Below, one piece after another: positions 1-11,241 of a stretch of 64,000 nucleotides of DNA (position 1 is its first letter; each line of letters starts with the position of its first letter). The notes under the pieces were generated by a model that searched no databases, was not told the origin of the DNA, and saw nothing but the letters and a program-made list of their open reading frames with translations. The DNA comes from Erigeron canadensis (Eukaryota; Streptophyta; Magnoliopsida; Asterales; Asteraceae). The translations under genes were made by a program, and so were the position numbers. The DNA lies in assembly GCF_010389155.1 (NCBI RefSeq), contig NC_057767.1, positions 8,849,765-8,913,764 on the forward strand, read 5' to 3'.

Positions 1-180
1 GTCATAGCATTCATAGTCTGGCCTAACCTACAGATAGGAACCACCCTAAACTAGTCCCAAGTATGGTCCTCCTTTTGAGTTTTCCATAGCGCCATCTGCC
101 GAGTAGATAAAGAATACATAGATTCAGCCTTCTGAGTGACAAGTGTGACATATAAATCTGCCAATTTCTTCTTCTTCGTC

Positions 181-181
<1 letters not shown>

Positions 182-260
<79 letters not shown>
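182..260. repeat. (TTA)n microsatellite
   Basis: This is an uninterrupted run of TTA/ATT units, about 26 copies. On the minus strand it reads as poly-isoleucine, which is a reading-frame artefact. Nothing recognisable lies at 1-181 or 261-590; both are AT-rich DNA. Confidence 0.97.
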
Positions 261-590
261 CATAGGGTGGTCAGCCTACAATTCATGACTATTGAGTCAT
301 TCACCAATGACCCTCCCAGATAAAACGAAATTTTTTTATAAAAAAAAAGACCAAAATGATCGGTGGATAATTCTTTAACTAATACAGAGTTATTCAATGG
401 TTCAAATTGGTTAATTGTCGGTATATCTGCGCCTTCGGCCAATCTCCTCATCTGGCATCGCCGGTTTCGACACGTGCTCAATTGGGAAGGTTCCAATACT
501 TAGTGGGCATCAAATTATTATATATACTAAATCTAATCAATAGAGCTACAGTAGCTTTTGATTAATTCTAACTAACTTGGTTAAGATATA

Positions 591-1558
591 TCTATATAAT
601 TATTAAAACAGTAAGAATTCGAATAATTCTAGAACTTGTAAAAATCAAACCTATTTTATAAAATTGTCACGTAAGATTATAACCTATGTGACATTTCCAT
701 GTATTTTTATACAATATTTATCTTATAACCTCTATTTAAACATTATAAAATAACAATAGTATAATATAATTCATAGATTTATTCATATCCTGTATAAATA
801 AAAATAAACTATTTTGGCAAAAATCTTTCAAATCACACAAACTCTTATTAATTATTGACAAATATTTACTTCTTGAATTATTTTTTTTGGTAGATATCAT
901 ATGATCAGATCTCTACTTCATAAATATAATCAAATATCAACATATCATATATTACCTAGCTATCCGATAACAAAAAGAAAAGAGAAAAGGAGACACGAGA
1001 AAATGTTATTTAATTTAATATTTAATACGAGAAGCCAAACAGGGAAACAAGCAAAAGAAAATAGTTAATAGCCTTTGTGCTTAATGTAAGGGTTAATTTA
1101 ATATTACGTTAGAGTTTGTTTTGCAAACAGACAAAATAGTTTTTAATTATTATGCATATTTACTATCAAAACTCATTTTTAAATAAAAACAAGTACCATT
1201 TTATTTAGTTAATAAAACCACAACTGCAATAGAGTTTATTTCTTAAAGTTATATTCTTTTAAGTAATGTATGTTTAGTTAAAATGATACGGCCTTATCCA
1301 AAGGGTTTTAATATTGTAAAAAATTTGCTACAAGCTGATAAATTATCATCAAGAATTACAAGTCCACAATCAAACGTATGAATACATGATGTTACCACTT
1401 AAAATTTAGATGAATTTTTATCAGTGTATATAAAGTTAGAAAAACAAATTATTAATAGCCGTTGACGTATACATTCTAAACCTTTAGCCAACTTAATTTA
1501 ACTATATTTTTTAACTATATTTTTTAACAGCCGCACATCGTGCGGGTAGAAGACCTAG
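591..1558 (+). mobile_element. Candidate non-autonomous Helitron
   Basis: The 3' end is characteristic. A GC-rich hairpin (CCGCAC, loop ATC, GTGCGG; 1531-1545) is followed about 10 bp later by a terminal CTAG (1555-1558), with T as the next base. That matches the Helitron rule of a CTRR end inserted between A and T. The proposed 5' end, TCTATATAATTATTAAAAC at 591, follows an A and resembles plant Helitron 5' ends. No Rep/helicase coding is present, so it would be non-autonomous. The 3' end is much better supported than the 5' end. A short (TA)n run follows at 1559. Confidence 0.5.
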
Positions 1559-1986
1559 TATATATATATATATTGCCGATATAGCAGAGAGAAAAAAAGA
1601 ATAAATTCTCTCGCTTCTGATTGACTGAGAGTTTTATTTTCTTGTATTCTGATTGGTTGGATTATATTTAGAAACTATTAAATGTCATTTTTATATTTGG
1701 TAAAAATTGAATTTAAAGAAAAACTATATAAATAAAATAGATTCAAATTCTTAATGAGTTGGAAATCTTTTAACATAACTTAACATTCATAAATTTATAC
1801 TTCTGTAATCCATTTATACATTAAAAAAATCAAAAGGCTAATTATATTTGGTTTGTAGCTAAGAAATTTATCAATTTATATATACTGTTTATTTATCAAC
1901 AATGATTATTTATTTTCCCCCACTAAAATAAACTTTAAATGAACTAATATTAGATACATTTTTTTCTGTTTAATTAAAAAGCCTTT

Positions 1987-2172
1987 AATCTAATACGGTA
2001 CGTGTGTTTCTAAAATATTTATAAAGTTGTTTTTGTTTAAACTTTATCTTCGTGACATTTTACACTTTAGTGAAATGGGCTTAATATAATGGTACGTGTG
2101 TTTCTAACGTTTATAAAGTTGTTTTTGTTTATACTCCATCCTCGAGACATTTCACATTTTAGTGAAATCGGC
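1987..2172. repeat. Direct duplication of a ~94-bp unit
   Basis: Two adjacent diverged copies share GTACGTGTGTTTCTAA, TTATAAAGTTGTTTTTGTTTA and a TTTTAGTGAAAT tail, offset by about 94 bp. No coding potential is seen. At 2710-2750 there is a smaller duplication of TTATGTATATCAAACCC. Confidence 0.7.
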
Positions 2173-2399
2173 TATCGAGAGTTGAAAAATTAGCCCTAAT
2201 TGATTAACAGACTTTATCTTATTATTGGCATGAAGTGTTTTGTAAAAAGGATTGAATATAATAACCCAAGTAATGCAATATTTTGACTACTTTCAAATAT
2301 TATATAATTAGATGTTCATTACCAAAAAAATACGTTTCTCTTAAATAACTCATTGAACTTTAAAAAAAAAACTATCAATAATATCATTTACAAACTTAA

Positions 2400-3100
2400 A
2401 ATTTTGATTGGCGGGTCGACTTAACAACTTGAAAACTCAACCTGGACCGATCCGAGAAATCATGTTATTAGGTTAACGGGTTGAATATCTCTTATAGTTT
2501 CAAGTCAGGTTTCAAGTTGAGTCAATTATTGGCAGTCTGACTATTGTCTATAAACAACTTCATCATACACTTACAACATTTTAATGGAGTAATGTATATA
2601 ACACCTATACATACACAATAGTTAATATTTATTAAAACTATTTATGGTAAATGTTTTTCAAATTATAATTATAATTTTTTTTCAAAAATAATATTTTTAA
2701 ACTATAAAAGGTCTTATGTATATCAAACCCTCTTTATGTATATCAAACCCATTCTATATATACTATACTTGAAATTGTACAAGTGTTTAAAGATTATCTC
2801 AAATGTATGTTCGATTTCATACTAAACATCATTTTTGGTATATGATAAGACGTATATTTTTTGCAATGTCTATTATATGTACATGTTATTATGTAACTTT
2901 TAACGACCGAGTATTAAACTAGGGCGGATTGAAATTTATCAAAAATGGAATGGGACAGTCATTCGAAAATGAGTTGGACCCGACTCCGACCTAATACATG
3001 GGTTGGCGAGTTCACATGCCCAACTTATTTTAATTTTCAAATAAAAATATCAAATCAACTTTTTTGTAGTTTATAAAAGGTATGTAGATATGTAAATAAT
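2400..3100. other. GGGTTGAC-rich degenerate region
   Basis: This non-coding stretch has scattered GGGTTGRCGGGTT-like words around 2405-2545 and 2925-3030. The composition matches the interior of the hAT-type MITE at 3113-3605. It may be older remnants of the same kind of element, but no termini were found. Confidence 0.3.
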
Positions 3101-3112
3101 GACTATTGTTAG

Positions 3113-3605
3113 TAAAGCTGTCAATGAGTTCAAGTTGGCATGTTGATGGGTAAAAAACCTGTGACCCTGACCCAACCCATTAAAAATTTCAGGTCAGAAT
3201 TTTCAACTCTTACCTACAACAGTCAACCCAAACCAACCCATCAACTTGAAAAAAAAATTGGTTTGGCGGGTTAGTAGGTCGAGTTTTGGGTTGTTGGGTC
3301 AAATAAGCTGGTGGGTTGACGGGTTGGCGACTTAAGGTTAGGTCAAATAGGTCATATGAGTTATGGGTTGGTGGGTTGACTTCAGGTCAAATGGGTTGAT
3401 GGGTCGACCTGTTAAAAAAATATTATATAAACTTAAAAGTATTTTGACATTGGAGGGTCGACCTGTTAACCCAATAGGTTAACCGCAACCTAACCCGAAA
3501 AATAAGGTTAGTAGGTTGGCGGTTCGAGATTTCACAACCCTAACTCGGTTATCTTCGTAAGGGTTCCAGTTTTGTTTTTGGGTTGAGTCGAGTATTGACA
3601 GCCAA
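3113..3605. mobile_element. hAT-type MITE
   Basis: The 493-bp segment has terminal inverted repeats built on GCTGTCAAT (left TAAAGCTGTCAATG; right end, reverse-complemented, TTGGCTGTCAATAC). It is flanked by ATTGTTAG (3105-3112) and ATTGTTAT (3606-3613), an 8-bp target duplication matching at 7 of 8 bases, which is the hAT length. The interior is rich in GGGTTGACGGGTT-like words and has no transposase. A second TTGTCAATCGGGTCGA start at 3616 suggests that a partial relative abuts it. Confidence 0.75.
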
Positions 3606-3940
3606 ATTGTTATGGTTGTCAATCGGGTCGATCTGTATCGAGTTGGCTTTTGGTCAAGTACTCAAATAGGTTTGACGGGTCAAATAGGTTGTTTTTGGGG
3701 AACCCGGTCACCAACTTGGTATTAATCTAGTTTGGTTTGGTTGGCTTATTGTATATTATGACAATTTTTATCATCAAACTTTGATTTTCTTTACATTTTT
3801 AACCCATTCCCATCTAAAATTATTTCTTTTGATCCACATACTAATGATTTAGCAATACGTACGACTTCTGTTGCTTTAAGATATACACAAAATATATACA
3901 GCTTTAACATAGACACATTAAATTATATATATAACATATA

Positions 3941-4485
3941 TCTATACTACATTAAAAAACATTTAGTTCCCTTCGGTTTTTTCATCTAAATTGTTGATAT
4001 ACCTAAAATGTCCATCCCTTTTAAATCATTATTTAAAGATCTCTACTTGAATACCTAATATATCTACTTGAAATACTTTTAACAGTCTCAATGGACTTAA
4101 TTTACAACATCTACTCTTACCTCTTAAATAACCACACTATAACTATTACATCAATAACATTTACATTAATAACTAAATCGATACTGCCACCACCAGCACC
4201 ATCGCTATCGCCGCTGCCACCCGTTACGACCGTCGATGCCATTACACCACCACCAATAACATCCACCATCCGTACCACAGACAGTTTATCATATTTTTGT
4301 AGTTGATGGATAACTTTTAAATAGTCTTTTGCACCACTATTTATTTTCCGTGTTGTATCTTTTGGGCTTTATGATACGTTTTTGTAATATATGTTTACCA
4401 TTTTGTATGTATTAACCACCATATATGCGTTGTAAATTTACGTATCGTTATATTTTCGGGGCAACGCCCCGGGTACAAAAGCTAT
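3941..4485 (+). mobile_element. Candidate non-autonomous Helitron
   Basis: The 5' end TCTATACTACATTAAAAAAC follows an A and matches the common plant Helitron start. Near the 3' end is a perfect 6-bp hairpin (CGGGGC, loop AAC, GCCCCG; 4457-4471). About 10 bp later comes CTAT, a one-base departure from the CTRR terminus, and then T. The interior carries CCACCA-rich low-complexity DNA, which reads as a proline/threonine-rich frame at 4091-4306 that is not credible as a gene. No Rep/helicase is present. Confidence 0.6.
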
Positions 4486-4704
4486 TATTAAATAGTACAT
4501 TTTAAGGGGACTTTAAGTACAATACATTTTTAGTCTTTTTGACCTTTGCCACCAAATTTTGGGTTTTTACAATTTTAGCCAAAAACTTTGCCACTAACTT
4601 TAGGCAAAGTCCATGATGATGTGGACTAGGCCATACAATTAAGGTTGAGAGCATTTAAGGAATTGAACCATGCGTAAATAAAGTATGTTTGTGAAAATCA
4701 CTTT

Positions 4705-5077
4705 AATGTGATAGTTGACCTTTATTCTCAACCTTTTTACTCAACCTTGTACTTTTCTGGATAATATGGTATTATCCAGGTAAAGTCAAAAAGGTTTACT
4801 CTTAATCAATGTAAAGTGTTGTAAGTACTTTACACTAAGATGCTTCAGTCTTCAATCAGGTAGAATCTTCTCTGAGTTCTACTGTTGAGATGATTCTCTT
4901 TCTTTAGTCTTCATTCTTCGACTTTAAATGAATGCTTTCGGTAGGGCTAATCTGAACTGAAGTGAAACTCAGTGATTACTCTGAAACTAAAATGTTTCAG
5001 AATCCTGTACAAGTGTTTTCGTTGTTCTTCAACTATTTCCTGTACAAATTATACTTGGTCGTTTTCGACCTAATACA
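4705..5077 (-). mobile_element. Diverged copia LTR fragment
   Basis: Read on the minus strand from 5077, this follows the 5' half of the LTR of the copia element at 17941. It shares the AGGTC start, CAAGTATAATTTGT, ATAGTTGAAG, GGATTCTGAA, the GAGATGAT..TCT block and TAATCA.TGTAAAGTGTTGTAAGTAC. The LTR terminus is preserved near 5077. The downstream half of the LTR, including TATA and the terminal CA, is missing, so this is a truncated copy. The left limit is approximate. Confidence 0.7.
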
Positions 5078-5162
5078 ATGTATTCGAAGGAAAAAAAATT
5101 CATTCATATACAACGTGAAAAAAAGTCATTCTCGCGGAAACGCGCGTGGTAAAATTCTTGTT

Positions 5163-6512
5163 CTAATCAATTATGGTATGAATGTATTATTTACTGAAAT
5201 GGTACCTAACGTTTGCGCCATGTTACTCGTTTCATACTTTTCCTTTCGAAATTACGCTGATCATACCCAACGTATGCAAATCTCCACTCGGACCATACTG
5301 GAGGCTAACGTCGTTACATGGCCGTTAAAACCCCCCCATGTGACTTACACGTGAGGGGTAAAGATGTAACATCGTGTTTCTTAATTACTTAAATGGTACC
5401 TAACGTTTGCACGATAGTACTGGTTTCATACCTAATGTTTCTTAATTACTTAAATGGTACCTAATGTTTAGTTATTAATTTTTTTATTTTTTTATTTTGA
5501 AAGGTGAATTCCGCTTTAAGCCAATGTCTTAAAAACTGGTATTTTAGTCATACTGGTGTGGAAAAATTTCAGGTATTATCGGTATTACCGAAAATGCCGG
5601 CCGGTAGGACTATTTTTGATTTGTTTTATTTTTCTTTTATGAAAGTTTTTCAAAACTTGTTACAATTAAATGAAAATAATCAAATTCACTTATTATCCAC
5701 TCAAAAATAATGCTAAATAGGTTTTTCATAACAAAATATAAGCTTAAAGTTCACAAATAACCAAAAATAGCAACAGAGTATCATAAAACTAATTTTACAA
5801 TAAATTTAAATTTTCTTTTTTGAAAATATTGGGAATACCGTAACGTCAATACCAGAAAAATCTAGGAATACCAGAAATATCGGCTAATATCTACCGGTAT
5901 TTAAAACATTTCTTATAAGTGCATTTTAAACTCTAAACTTATACTTTGTTATGAAAAACCTATTTGGAATTATTTTTGAAAGGATTATAAGTGCATTTTG
6001 ACTATTTTCGTTAAATTGTAACAAGTTTTGGAAAATGTTTATGAAAGAAAAATAAAACAAATTAAAAATAATCGTACCGGCCGGTATTTCTAGTAATACC
6101 GGAAATATTTAGATTAAAATACCAGTTTTTAAGACATTGGCTTAAAGCGGAATTCACCTTTCAAAATAAAAATAAAAATAAAAGAAAATTAATAACTAAA
6201 GATTAGGTACCAGTTAAGTAATTAAGAAACATTAGGTATGAAATCAGCAAAATCGTGCAAACGTTAGGTACCATTTAAGTAATTAAGAAACGCGATATTC
6301 CATCTTTACCCCTCACGTGCAAGTCACGTGGAGGGGTTTTTAAGGCCACGTGACGTCGTTAGCCTCCAGTATGGTCCGAGTGGAGATTTGCATACATTGG
6401 GTATGATCAGCGTAATTTCGAAAAGAAATATATGAAACCAGTAATATAACGCAAATGTTAAGTACCATTTCAGTAATTAACTCGTGAATGTCAGGCACCA
6501 ATTAGTTTTTCC
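5163..6512. mobile_element. Long inverted-repeat (foldback) element
   Basis: The left arm (about 5163-5750) and right arm (about 5925-6512) are reverse complements over some 580 bp, with indels and roughly 10-20% visible divergence. Matching landmarks include GGTACCTAACGTTTG, GATTTGCATAC / GTATGCAAATC, TTAAGCGGAATTCACCTTT and a CCGGCCGGTA core. About 170 bp separate the arms. The outermost 25 bp of each arm are poorly conserved and I could not fix a target duplication. No transposase is present. The structure suits a Mutator-like element with long TIRs or a foldback element, but the superfamily is not established. Confidence 0.75.
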
Positions 6513-7145
6513 ACTGTTTTTACAGCTTATTTTAAATGAAACAATTTAAATGAAATAAACTGCTTTAAAAAGAAATTGCAAACAGTGTACAAGCTAACTA
6601 AATCCAAAAACTAAACAACAATAATAAATAGATAAATTAAGGGAAAAATTCATAAAAGAAATAATTATTTTACACAAATTTCCTATCAAAAGGAACCTAT
6701 TTAGTTTTTTTAGTAAATCTTAGAAACATCAAGTATATAGGGAACTCAGAAATTGTCTTGATGTCATTGAACCAGTTGATGGGGAACCAGTCGAAGAAAT
6801 ATTTCATGCAATGATAACATTTTGTATCAGCACTTGATGTGGAAATTCTGACCGATTTAGCTCTGAGTTGGTCAAATTGTTGTATCTCAAACCAGTCAAA
6901 TTAAAAAAATGCTTATATAGAACGTTATGTGACCTGCCTACTGGACTTATGCATTAACAACCTTTGTAACGATGGATGAAGATGCAAACCTTTCAATACG
7001 TGTGAAGCTAAGTTTGACTGTCTGGGACTTTACGCGTGGATAGAATCATAGAAGTCTGCATCTCTTTTGCTTCCTTTGATAAATTGTGAAGGGTTTTCTG
7101 CAAACATCATCTACTTATAGATTATATCAGGTGAATTAGTGTTTT
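6513..7145. other. AT-rich spacer, nothing recognised
   Basis: No reading frame, repeat or terminus could be supported here. Part of it may be intron or flank of the gene fragment at 7146. Confidence 0.5.
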
Positions 7146-7486
7146 ATGGTTTTAGCCGGCCATGATGCTAAAGATGATCTGAGACTACTTCCTAGCGTTA
7201 TTCAGGTCCTAAGTGATGCGCCTCTTGCTCCCAATGATAATTTTAAAGCTTTTCAGAAAGTACCGGGTTTCTTACTCCCTCACACACAAATATACTGTAC
7301 AGGTAATAACATCCTTCATATATTCAAGTTTCAGTTATTTATATTCAAGTAGCTCAATGTTTCTTTTTGCATTTTCAGTGAATGCGTGTTCAGTAATCGG
7401 GAGGACCTGGTAAAAGATATAATTGCAGGCATAAAACATAAAAGGATGAGGTCAGATGTTGATGCATTCTACCCAAATATCTATTG
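7146..7486 (+). pseudogene. Unidentified host gene fragment, two probable exons
   Basis: The first segment (7146-7302) encodes a soluble-looking stretch with AGHDAKDDLRLLPSVIQVL and KVPGFLLPHTQIYCTG, and ends at a good donor (CAG/GTAATA). An intron-like AT-rich stretch with a pyrimidine-rich acceptor (TTTTTGCATTTTCAG) follows to 7378. The second segment encodes ECVFSNREDLVKDIIAGIKH and ends DVDAFYPNIY at a TGA (about 7486), which looks like a true C-terminus. Splicing at the obvious sites does not put the second segment in its protein-like frame, so the fragment is probably broken. I do not recognise the family. Confidence 0.45.
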
Positions 7487-7809
7487 ATTGATTCGTTTTA
7501 GTACGGGTCAAACTTGGTCAGCTGATGGATAAACCCTTTTTTAGCCTTCTCCTTGTTTTGTTTTTTTTTTTTTGGATTTTAGATATAAGAATGGATCAGT
7601 TATGAAATACAATGATTTAGGAGGTTTTCTGCTTTAAGACGACATTCTAGGTGATGTTTGATGCATTGAACCGTTTCATTCAAGCAATAAAGTTTTTATT
7701 TTGTATTGATTTGACCCTGTTTAAAACAAAGTATTAACTCCGATAGACCTGTTTACCCATTACTCTGTCAAAAGTGCCACCTCTGATGAATCTCCGAGTG
7801 TAAATCGGA

Positions 7810-8220
7810 TAGTATCTAATGAAGTAGGGTATACAAGACAGGAATGGTGGAGATATGTGTGCTTGGGACCATCTGATCCCCATCCTAACTGGCACCTGGG
7901 TATGAGGGGTACTCAGCACCGTGCAACGATGTGGCGTGTACAGGGAAAGAAGGTGGAACTGGCTTTCTTTACTTGGGTGCGAACTGCTGTGAGAAGGCGA
8001 CAACAGCCAGTGCAGAGGCATATGCTATATATCAACCGCTCAAGTTCAGGCATGGACTACCCTGGGTGATGGGGTATTGTTCTACCCTGGTGAGGTGGCT
8101 CTATCAACCACAACCATGATTGCAAAGTTTCAACCTAGACTCTGACCACCCAGGCATGGACCAGATGAATACGGATCAAAGCTATAGAACAATTGAGGCC
8201 TTGGCAGAGCCTGAATAAAC
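7810..8220 (+). pseudogene. DUF4091 (GH123-like) gene fragment
   Basis: Segments in three frames together resemble the C-terminal half of the plant DUF4091 / glycoside-hydrolase-123-like protein: EWWRYVCLGPSDPHPNW and GTQHRATMWRV (about 7835-7945), then GGTGFLYLGANC and EKATTASAE (about 7950-8010), then GDGVLFYPGEVALST (about 8065-8110). At least two frameshifts separate them, and the start and the rest of the gene are missing, so this is a decayed fragment. The family assignment is recalled from conserved motifs and was not searched. The enzyme's substrate in plants is not something I can state. Confidence 0.6.
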
Positions 8221-8385
8221 AAATAGAAAAGTAGATAGGAATTTTAGGAAAAATACCTTTTTTTTTTCCTTTAAGGTCAACTAAATGTTTCATTTTGCTT
8301 TCAGGAGTTTCATGTCAAGTTAACATTCACAATTTAACTCATTCGTAACAGTTCAGGTTCCACGTACATGATCAACAAGAACCTT

Positions 8386-8851
8386 TTACCAATACCGAAA
8401 GTGAACACTAATTATTTGGAACACAAAAGCAAGAGATCTTGTCATATAAATATATTCTTTCATCGGTCGAAACTCGAGACCATATACAATAAGGCCTGAC
8501 ATAGTTCCTTCATAACTTCTAAATTTCAAATTCACCCGAAGAAGATCATTCGTAAATGCTTTATCAGAGTTGGTTTTCCACACATTAAGCTCCATCCATC
8601 CATCTTGTGAGTAATAATATCATGTACATTCCATGGGCTTGGGGTTTTAAAGTAAACAATTTCAGCCTCTTTGTTTCCTCGGTCGAGTAGATCTTGTACT
8701 TCCAAGGACAATGAAATCCTTGACATTCTTCTGAGAGCTTGAACACAAGGTAACACCCATATATTGTATCTGGTGACAACATTTATTGAGCATCAATAGT
8801 GCAGTTGATAAGAACTACTTGTTGTGGTAGAAGCTCAACCACCTCTTCCAA
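8386..8851 (-). pseudogene. PP2-like (phloem lectin domain) last exon, copy 1
   Basis: On the minus strand this is the C-terminal exon of a phloem protein 2-like gene. It begins after an acceptor CAG at 8852-8854 and reads through a VVELLPQQ.V..INCTI segment to LSPDT.YGCYLVFKLSEEC, a WNVHDI and DGW.ELNVWK block, and the family's terminal EGTMSGLIVYGLEFRPM. An in-frame TAA and at least one frameshift (after FHCP) break it. PP2 domains bind carbohydrate; in Asteraceae many such proteins also carry a kinase domain, which is not seen here. It is the 3' copy of a tandem duplication with 9312-10500. Confidence 0.7.
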
Positions 8852-9311
8852 TCTGTATATGATATACGTTATGTGATTACATTGAAAGCATTAAAACATG
8901 GAAAATGACATCCAACGAATGAAACTTCTGTCAGATATCATATCTGTTGACACATCCGTGGACGACAACTAAAATCAACCACACAAATCCACAGATATTT
9001 ACATTTTGTTATAGAAATATCCACTAGAATATGATCTTGAGTTTATCAAGAGAAAGTTACGACTGTTTTGCCAATATTAGTCAACACATTGAACTTTGAC
9101 ATTCAATATACGAACAGTACGATTGAAAGCTGATGGAGACTTAAGTGTTTATATAAGTCTTGAATTGGTTAAAGTGTTCAAATGCTATGAAATCTATTTG
9201 GAGGTAAACTTTAGAATATTATATATGGGATGGGTTAGATTAGGGACTCCTAATTTTAGGAACCATTAGGGACATGCAACTTACAACTGTGTAAGAGACA
9301 AGTCAAGCTGA

Positions 9312-11190
9312 TTAAAATCTTCTAAATTTTAAATTCACATGAAGAAGATCATTCTTAAGTCCGTGGTCAGAGTTGGCTTTCCACACATTAAGCTCCATCC
9401 AACCATCTTCCCTTTGTTGTGGAACCTGAGTAAAAATATCATGTACATTCCATGGGCTTGGGGTTTTAAAGTAAACAATTTCAGCCTCTTTGTTTCCTCG
9501 ATTGAGTAGATCTCGTACTTCCACAAGACAATGAAATCCTTTACATTCTTCCGAGAGCTTGTACACAAGGTAACACCCATATGTTGTATCTGGTGACAAA
9601 ATTTGAGTTTTAATGGTGCACTTAATTAGAAATACTTGCTGCCGCATAAGCTCAACCACTTCTGCAAATCTGTATATATCATATACGTTTTGTGATTACA
9701 TTACAATAAATGAAACTTCTGCCAGCTATCTGTTGACAGATCTGTAAGTCCCAACTATTACTAGATGGGTGCTGAAGACACCTCTATGTCAATGGTGAGT
9801 GAACTTTGCAACACAATCAATTAATCTGGATATGACCAGTTTGAATTGATTGTGTACCAGGTTAACTGGAGTTAATATATTAAGGTGACAGAATGTGTAA
9901 GAAATACAATGCAATAATATAAATGACAAGTATATAAATTGGTGAGACAATGTGTAATTTTCAAGTGTATTTTATTTATTGATTGTTTAAATAAAATACA
10001 AGGTTGTTGCGGAACCAAGATAATACAAGAATGTAAATATCCTAACAACTCATGAAATACAATTGATCTAAACTTGGAAATTCTCCTAAACAATCGAAAC
10101 ACTTAAAGTTGTGAAATGTTCCTTTGTTGCCATTGCCAATCTCTGTCTTCCATTTGTTGTCTTTGACTTCAACTGGAAGGTCTTCAGATTCTAGTCCTCA
10201 GATCTCAACTGGAGGAAGTCATCAGTTGCTAAAACTGTACAATGCAACTGGACTTCTAATATTTCGGACAATTCTGCATGCTCTCCAGATGTCGCTGGAG
10301 AGCTCCAGTTTATAGCTTAAACTGGACCTAACAACATCCATGGATGGCAACTAAATAACCATACAAATCCACAATATTTACATTTTGTTATAGAAATATT
10401 AGAATATGATCTTAAGTTTATCATGAGAAAGTTACAAGTGTTTGGCCAATATAATTCAACACATTGGACTTTGACATATATATATACACGATTATCATTT
10501 GTCTAAACAATTGTGTGTATTATGCCAAGCACCTTATTTTTTAATTCCATTCTGCATGTTCATGAATCATAAACGTTTAAATGTGAAGAAATATTGAAGT
10601 TATTTGAAAAGCAAACCTGGACTTGGCTGATGGTCTAGACTTATAGAGCGTCAAATCAGAAAATTTGTAGAGTGCTTCCCTTGCCGAAAGCAACACCTAT
10701 TCATGATTCAAAGAGGCATATTGTTATATAACCAAAGGGGATGCATTTAATCCCCCAATCGATAAATCTTGTTACATATAGAATATATATGGACCTTTTC
10801 GCCATCATTGGATTTCTTAAATATCCCTTTCACTTTTAGATGGAAATTCTTGCACCCGGTCCACATTCTTCAAGTACCAGTTTAATGATACTTGTTGGAC
10901 TTCCTTTGACATTTCAATTTCTTTATGCTCCACCTGCACAAAAATTAAAAAATGGTGCCATAATTATGTAACTTAGAACATAAAAAATCTTCTTTACATG
11001 AATCGTTCCAACTCAATCATCAGGCAGTTTTTGTCTCTCCATGTTGCAAAGTATGAAAGAAATGTTTCACCCCCTTTTCTGTATTTCAGGTTAACATACA
11101 TAGGTTTACTGGAGACTTTTGTAAGATTGCAAAATTTGAAGACTACATAAACACCATAAGCAACAGATGGTGATAAACGTCATTGCGGTG
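9312..11190 (-). pseudogene. PP2-like gene, copy 2, multi-exon and disrupted
   Basis: There are four recognisable minus-strand exon remnants. At about 11190-10998, a first PP2-type domain (LSPSVAYGVYVVFKFCNLTK) ends at a GTAAAG donor. At 10933-10820, an exon (EIEMSKEVQQV) is followed by a frameshift and stop. At 10696-10617, a clean 80-nt exon (SAREALYKFSDLTLYKSRPS) has AG and GT borders. At 9669-9312, the second lectin domain (FAEVVELM, LSPDTTYGCYLVYKLSEEC, EDGWMELNVWKANSD) lacks the final GLEFRPM block. A solo LTR (9743-10333) sits in the last intron. Upstream exons are cut off by the copia insertion at 11242. Confidence 0.65.
9743..10333 (-). mobile_element. Copia solo LTR (family C), copy 2
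   Basis: On the minus strand it starts TGTTAGGTCCAGTTT at 10333 and ends GGGACTTACA at 9743. It is homologous to the solo LTR at 24987-25804 but lacks about 390 bp that hold the TATA region there, and it has about 160 bp extra near its 3' end. The flanks are AGATC (9738-9742) and ACATC (10334-10338), a 5-bp duplication with one mismatch. The paralogous PP2 intron at 8946-8957 reads GTTGACACATCC without the LTR, which is a natural empty site confirming the boundaries. Confidence 0.88.
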
Positions 11191-11241
11191 GATGTGTTTA
11201 TAGTGTTTGTTTCTTGGTCAATCTTCGGTCAACTTGATTTT

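Noticed and set aside
51..263. 70-codon minus-strand frame, mostly isoleucine
   Set aside because: It is the translation of the TTA microsatellite.
4091..4306. Proline/threonine-rich 71-codon frame
   Set aside because: It lies inside a Helitron-like element and is a CCA-type low-complexity translation with no homolog features.
4962..5354. 130-codon frame
   Set aside because: It crosses from a reverse copia LTR fragment into the inverted-repeat element; a chance frame.
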